Source: Erythrobacter fulvus
GTDB lineage: Bacteria > Pseudomonadota > Alphaproteobacteria > Sphingomonadales > Sphingomonadaceae
DNA: 63,387 bases
Reading direction: 5' to 3'
NCBI RefSeq assembly: GCF_028595285.1
Contig: NZ_JAQQXQ010000014.1
Location: 1-63,387, forward strand
Part shown: piece after piece, positions 61,556 to 63,387 of the stretch
How the letters are laid out: the number at the start of each line of letters is the position of its first letter
Position numbering within the stretch: the first letter of the stretch is position 1
Position numbers and translations under genes: made by a program
The notes under the pieces: model-generated
What the model was told of the DNA's origin: nothing
Databases searched by the model: none
The model's input: the letters and a program-made list of their open reading frames with translations, nothing else

Positions 61556-62534
61556 GAAGCGGCTCGCGAGCGGCATCTATCGCTGGAACGTCTATGCTTG
61601 GCGCGGCGGACCCTGCATCTATCGGCAGGATGGTGCCCGGCCGATCATCACGCCTGAGATCCTCTCGCAGGCAATGGCTGCGCGGCAGCAAGCGAGCGGC
61701 AAGGGGCCTAGCGACACCTTCAAGACGATCATCACTGCTTACCGCGCTTCGCCGGAATTTGAGCGGCTCGCTGACAGCACTCAGCGGGATTATAACCGGA
61801 TCCTCGACCGCATTGATGACCACTTTGGCGCGGCCTCGATCGCGGCTTTTGAGGATCGCCGGATGCGCCGTGAGATCATCGAATGGCGCGACCAGTGGCG
61901 CGGCCAACCGCGCACTGCCGACAAGGCGACCGTGACTATGGCGACGGTGCTAGGCTGGGCGGTGCATAATGCGCTGCTGACCGTCAACGTCGCAGCTGGC
62001 ATCAACCACCTGCACAGCGCAGACAAGTCAGACAAGGTATGGGAGCCGCGCCACTGGGAGGCGTTCAAAGACGCTCCCGCGCACCTCTTGCAGGCCCTTC
62101 GCTTGGCCAGCATGACGGGCTTGCGCCTTGGGGATCTCGTGCGGCTCGATTGGTCTCAGGTTTCCGACAAGGCGATCATCCTGACGACCCGTAAGCGCAA
62201 GGGCAGGGCGGTAATCCCGGTGGTGCCTGAGCTGCGCACGTTCCTCGAAAGCATCGAGCACAAGGCAGGGACGGTGCTTCGCAACAGTCGTGGCGAGCCT
62301 TGGACCGAGAGCGGGCTGGGCACAGTATTTCAGCGCAACAAGCCTGCAGGTTTTGATCGTACCATGCATGATCTGCGCGGCACCTATGTGACGTGGCTGG
62401 CGACTAAGGGCCTCACGGATGATGAGATCGCGAGGATCGTGGGTTGGACCTCGCAACGCATCGCCGGCGTGCGCGCCCGCTATGTCGATGAGGCTCGGGT
62501 GATTGTCAGTCTGGTCGATCGGCTGAGTGCGTGA
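61509..62534 (+). CDS. int: Tyrosine-type site-specific integrase
   Basis: 341 aa from ATG 61509. N-terminal arm and core-binding domains, then the catalytic set: R206 (TGLRLGDL), K in TTRKRKGRA, H287-x2-R290 (MHDLRGTY), W313 (VGWTSQ) and Y325 (RARYVDEA). Lies beside attR and would act on the 47-bp core in tRNA-Met. The 15-mer shared with the attL side overlaps its stop codon. Confidence 0.92.
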   Translation: MRGKTNRIVSGLHVVRKRLASGIYRWNVYAWRGGPCIYRQDGARPIITPEILSQAMAARQQASGKGPSDTFKTIITAYRASPEFERLADSTQRDYNRILDRIDDHFGAASIAAFEDRRMRREIIEWRDQWRGQPRTADKATVTMATVLGWAVHNALLTVNVAAGINHLHSADKSDKVWEPRHWEAFKDAPAHLLQALRLASMTGLRLGDLVRLDWSQVSDKAIILTTRKRKGRAVIPVVPELRTFLESIEHKAGTVLRNSRGEPWTESGLGTVFQRNKPAGFDRTMHDLRGTYVTWLATKGLTDDEIARIVGWTSQRIAGVRARYVDEARVIVSLVDRLSA

Positions 62535-62545
62535 GCGGTTTACAC
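62531..62545. repeat. Copy of the attL-side 15-mer next to attR
   Basis: GTGAGCGGTTTACAC, identical to 51920-51934. A further partial copy (GTTTACA) occurs at about 62590. Candidate arm-type recombination sites. Confidence 0.55.
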
Positions 62546-62630
62546 CATATCGGCAAGTCATTGATCGGTAAGGGCATGGTGCGGGTAAAGTTTACAGGCG
62601 AAGGAATTGAAATTGTTCAATAAGCCGAGA

Positions 62631-62677
62631 AATCATAATCCGCGTGTCGGGGGTTCGAGTCCCTCCTCCGCTACCAT
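62631..62677. repeat. attR: 47-bp att core, distal copy
   Basis: Identical to 51847-51893. The upstream bases do not form the rest of a tRNA, so this is the element-distal att site and not a second tRNA gene. Confidence 0.93.
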
Positions 62678-62826
62678 TAAATCAATTTATATCCCTGGTT
62701 TAAAACGATTAATTGGCGCGACATTCGATCTCACGTTTCGAGTGAGACGTATTGGTTGTGCTTGGCCTCTTCCAAACTGATGATCCTATAGGGTGGTAGT
62801 CCGTCTTTCAGCGATGCGGGGCGCCT

Positions 62827-63268
62827 GCCTACAGGCCCTACAAAGATATCGACAAGATCGACGGCACGCCCAATCCCTGGTTTCAACATCCATCCTACGA
62901 TGAATACCGGCAAGGGATGCTACTTTACGGCCATGACTTCGCGCAAATCGATATTCCGGTGCTTTCGATCACCGGTTACTACGACGGTGGTCAGATCTCG
63001 GCGGTTCGATACTCCCAAGAGCATTCCTGACATCGGCCGGATGCCGAGCGCTATTTGCTCATCGCTCCTTACGACCATTTCGGCTCGCAGCAGTCGTTCA
63101 AACCGACCGAGCTTCGAGGCTACCCAATCGATCGAGTGGCCTAATTCGATACGAGCGCGATCACCTTTGCCTGGTTCGATCATGTTTTTCGCGTCAAGCC
63201 GCGGCCGTCGATCCTCAAGAACCGAGTCAACTTTCAGGTGATGGGCGCAAATGTCTGGCATCACGCCC
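62827..63268 (+). pseudogene. Broken CocE/NonD-family (X-Pro dipeptidyl-peptidase-like) hydrolase
   Basis: Frame fragments read AYRPYKDIDKIDG, NPWFQHPSYDEY, DIPVLSITGYYDG, YLLIAPYDHFG, and AITFAWFDHVF, the order seen in S15/CocE hydrolases. In-frame stops at 63028-63030 and 63142-63144 break it, and the IS end at 63269 cuts it. The 5' part before 62827 is lost or too decayed to recognise. Confidence 0.82.
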
Positions 63269-63387
63269 TGATCTGCCCCCTTCTGAGTGGCCCAATTTCT
63301 ATTTTAGAATTGGTCACGAAGGAGGAATGGAATGGCAAGGAAGCACAGGCCGGAAGAGATCATCGGCAAGCTGCGTGAAGCGGAGAT
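63269..63387 (+). mobile_element. IS3-family insertion sequence, left end (runs off window)
   Basis: TGATCTGCCCCC at 63269 matches the type of terminal repeat found in IS407-group IS3 elements. It interrupts the hydrolase pseudogene. A transposase start follows at 63332. Confidence 0.75.
63332..63387 (+). CDS. IS3-family transposase OrfA, N-terminal fragment
   Basis: MARKHRPEEIIGKLREAE, 18 residues to the window end, is the standard start of IS3-family OrfA helix-turn-helix proteins. AAGGAGG lies 8 nt upstream. The rest is outside the window. Confidence 0.82.
   Translation, partial: MARKHRPEEIIGKLREAE

Larger units (their letters stand above)
51847..62677 (+). mobile_element. Integrated phage-satellite-like element (capsid-forming PICI-like), tRNA-Met
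   Basis: About 10.8 kb between perfect 47-bp att repeats. Order: two replication-type genes, terminase, HNH nuclease, major capsid protein, prohead protease, connector, portal, cargo, regulator, small gene, integrase. All head and packaging genes are uninterrupted. No tail, tape-measure, baseplate, holin or endolysin gene is seen, and there is no room for them. Capsid-forming PICIs have this content and take tails from a helper phage. Classification is inference from gene content. Confidence 0.8.

Noticed and set aside
51894..62630. LexA boxes inside the satellite
   Set aside because: Scanning the GTTC occurrences in the element by eye gave no GTTC-N7-GTTC; the search was manual and not exhaustive.
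62631..62677. A second tRNA-Met gene
   Set aside because: Only the 3' half is present; the 5' acceptor and D arm are missing, so it is attR.
1..63387. CRISPR arrays and known riboswitches
   Set aside because: No regularly spaced repeats were seen, and no leader matched a riboswitch I can recognise by eye.

Overview
The window is one contiguous stretch of a GC-rich alphaproteobacterial chromosome, most likely from the order Sphingomonadales (Erythrobacteraceae-like). The protein styles, gene order and small conserved proteins all fit that group. So does the envelope cluster, where bamA, skp and fabZ follow one another without the lpx genes that accompany them in LPS-making bacteria; sphingomonads replace LPS with glycosphingolipids. 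The genus is inferred, not proven.

Layout. 1-119 looks like the end of an insertion sequence. 157-6384 holds a PhyH-type dioxygenase, a perfect parS centromere site, and a two-gene inorganic-carbon transporter (dabA, dabB) with a divergent LysR regulator. 6467-9532 holds a KAS III-like enzyme, phospholipid genes psd and pssA, and a small membrane protein preceded by three LexA-type boxes. 9863-21490 is a run of core genes: rpsB, tsf, pyrH, frr, uppS, cdsA, dxr, rseP, bamA, skp, fabZ, rpmE. 21617-22881 holds a TraR/DksA-like protein, a 2OG-Fe(II) dioxygenase and tRNA-His. 22929-31189 holds an amino-acid dehydrogenase, cytochrome c maturation genes ccmCDEFGHI and the potassium transporter kup. 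31251-34823 is a minus-strand operon (septation protein, ftsY, mtaB, dapF). 34881-42931 is a mixed region (GGDEF-EAL protein, EVE protein, CsbD, TPP enzyme, MFS lysophospholipid transporter, pgsA, small exported proteins). 43082-51701 holds oxyR, rnd, aspS, acpP, fabF, mltG and a 2'-5' RNA ligase-like gene.

From tRNA-Met (51816-51892) to 62677 lies an integrated element of about 10.8 kb. It is bounded by a 47-bp direct repeat of the tRNA 3' end. It carries replication-type genes, a terminase with an extra DNA-binding-like N terminus, an HNH nuclease, major capsid protein, prohead protease, connector and portal, then a cargo region, a regulator with palindromic operators, and a tyrosine integrase. 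It has head and packaging genes but no tail, baseplate or lysis gene. All its head genes are open, so it fits a capsid-forming phage satellite (cfPICI-like) better than a decaying prophage. A second, diverged copy of the portal C terminus lies just inside the cargo region and marks a recombination joint.

Beyond the element is a broken CocE/NonD-type hydrolase gene cut by an IS3-family insertion sequence that runs off the window. The two findings that most deserve follow-up are the tail-less element and the triple LexA-box promoter driving a small membrane protein. The parS site suggests that the window lies in the origin-proximal part of the replicon.
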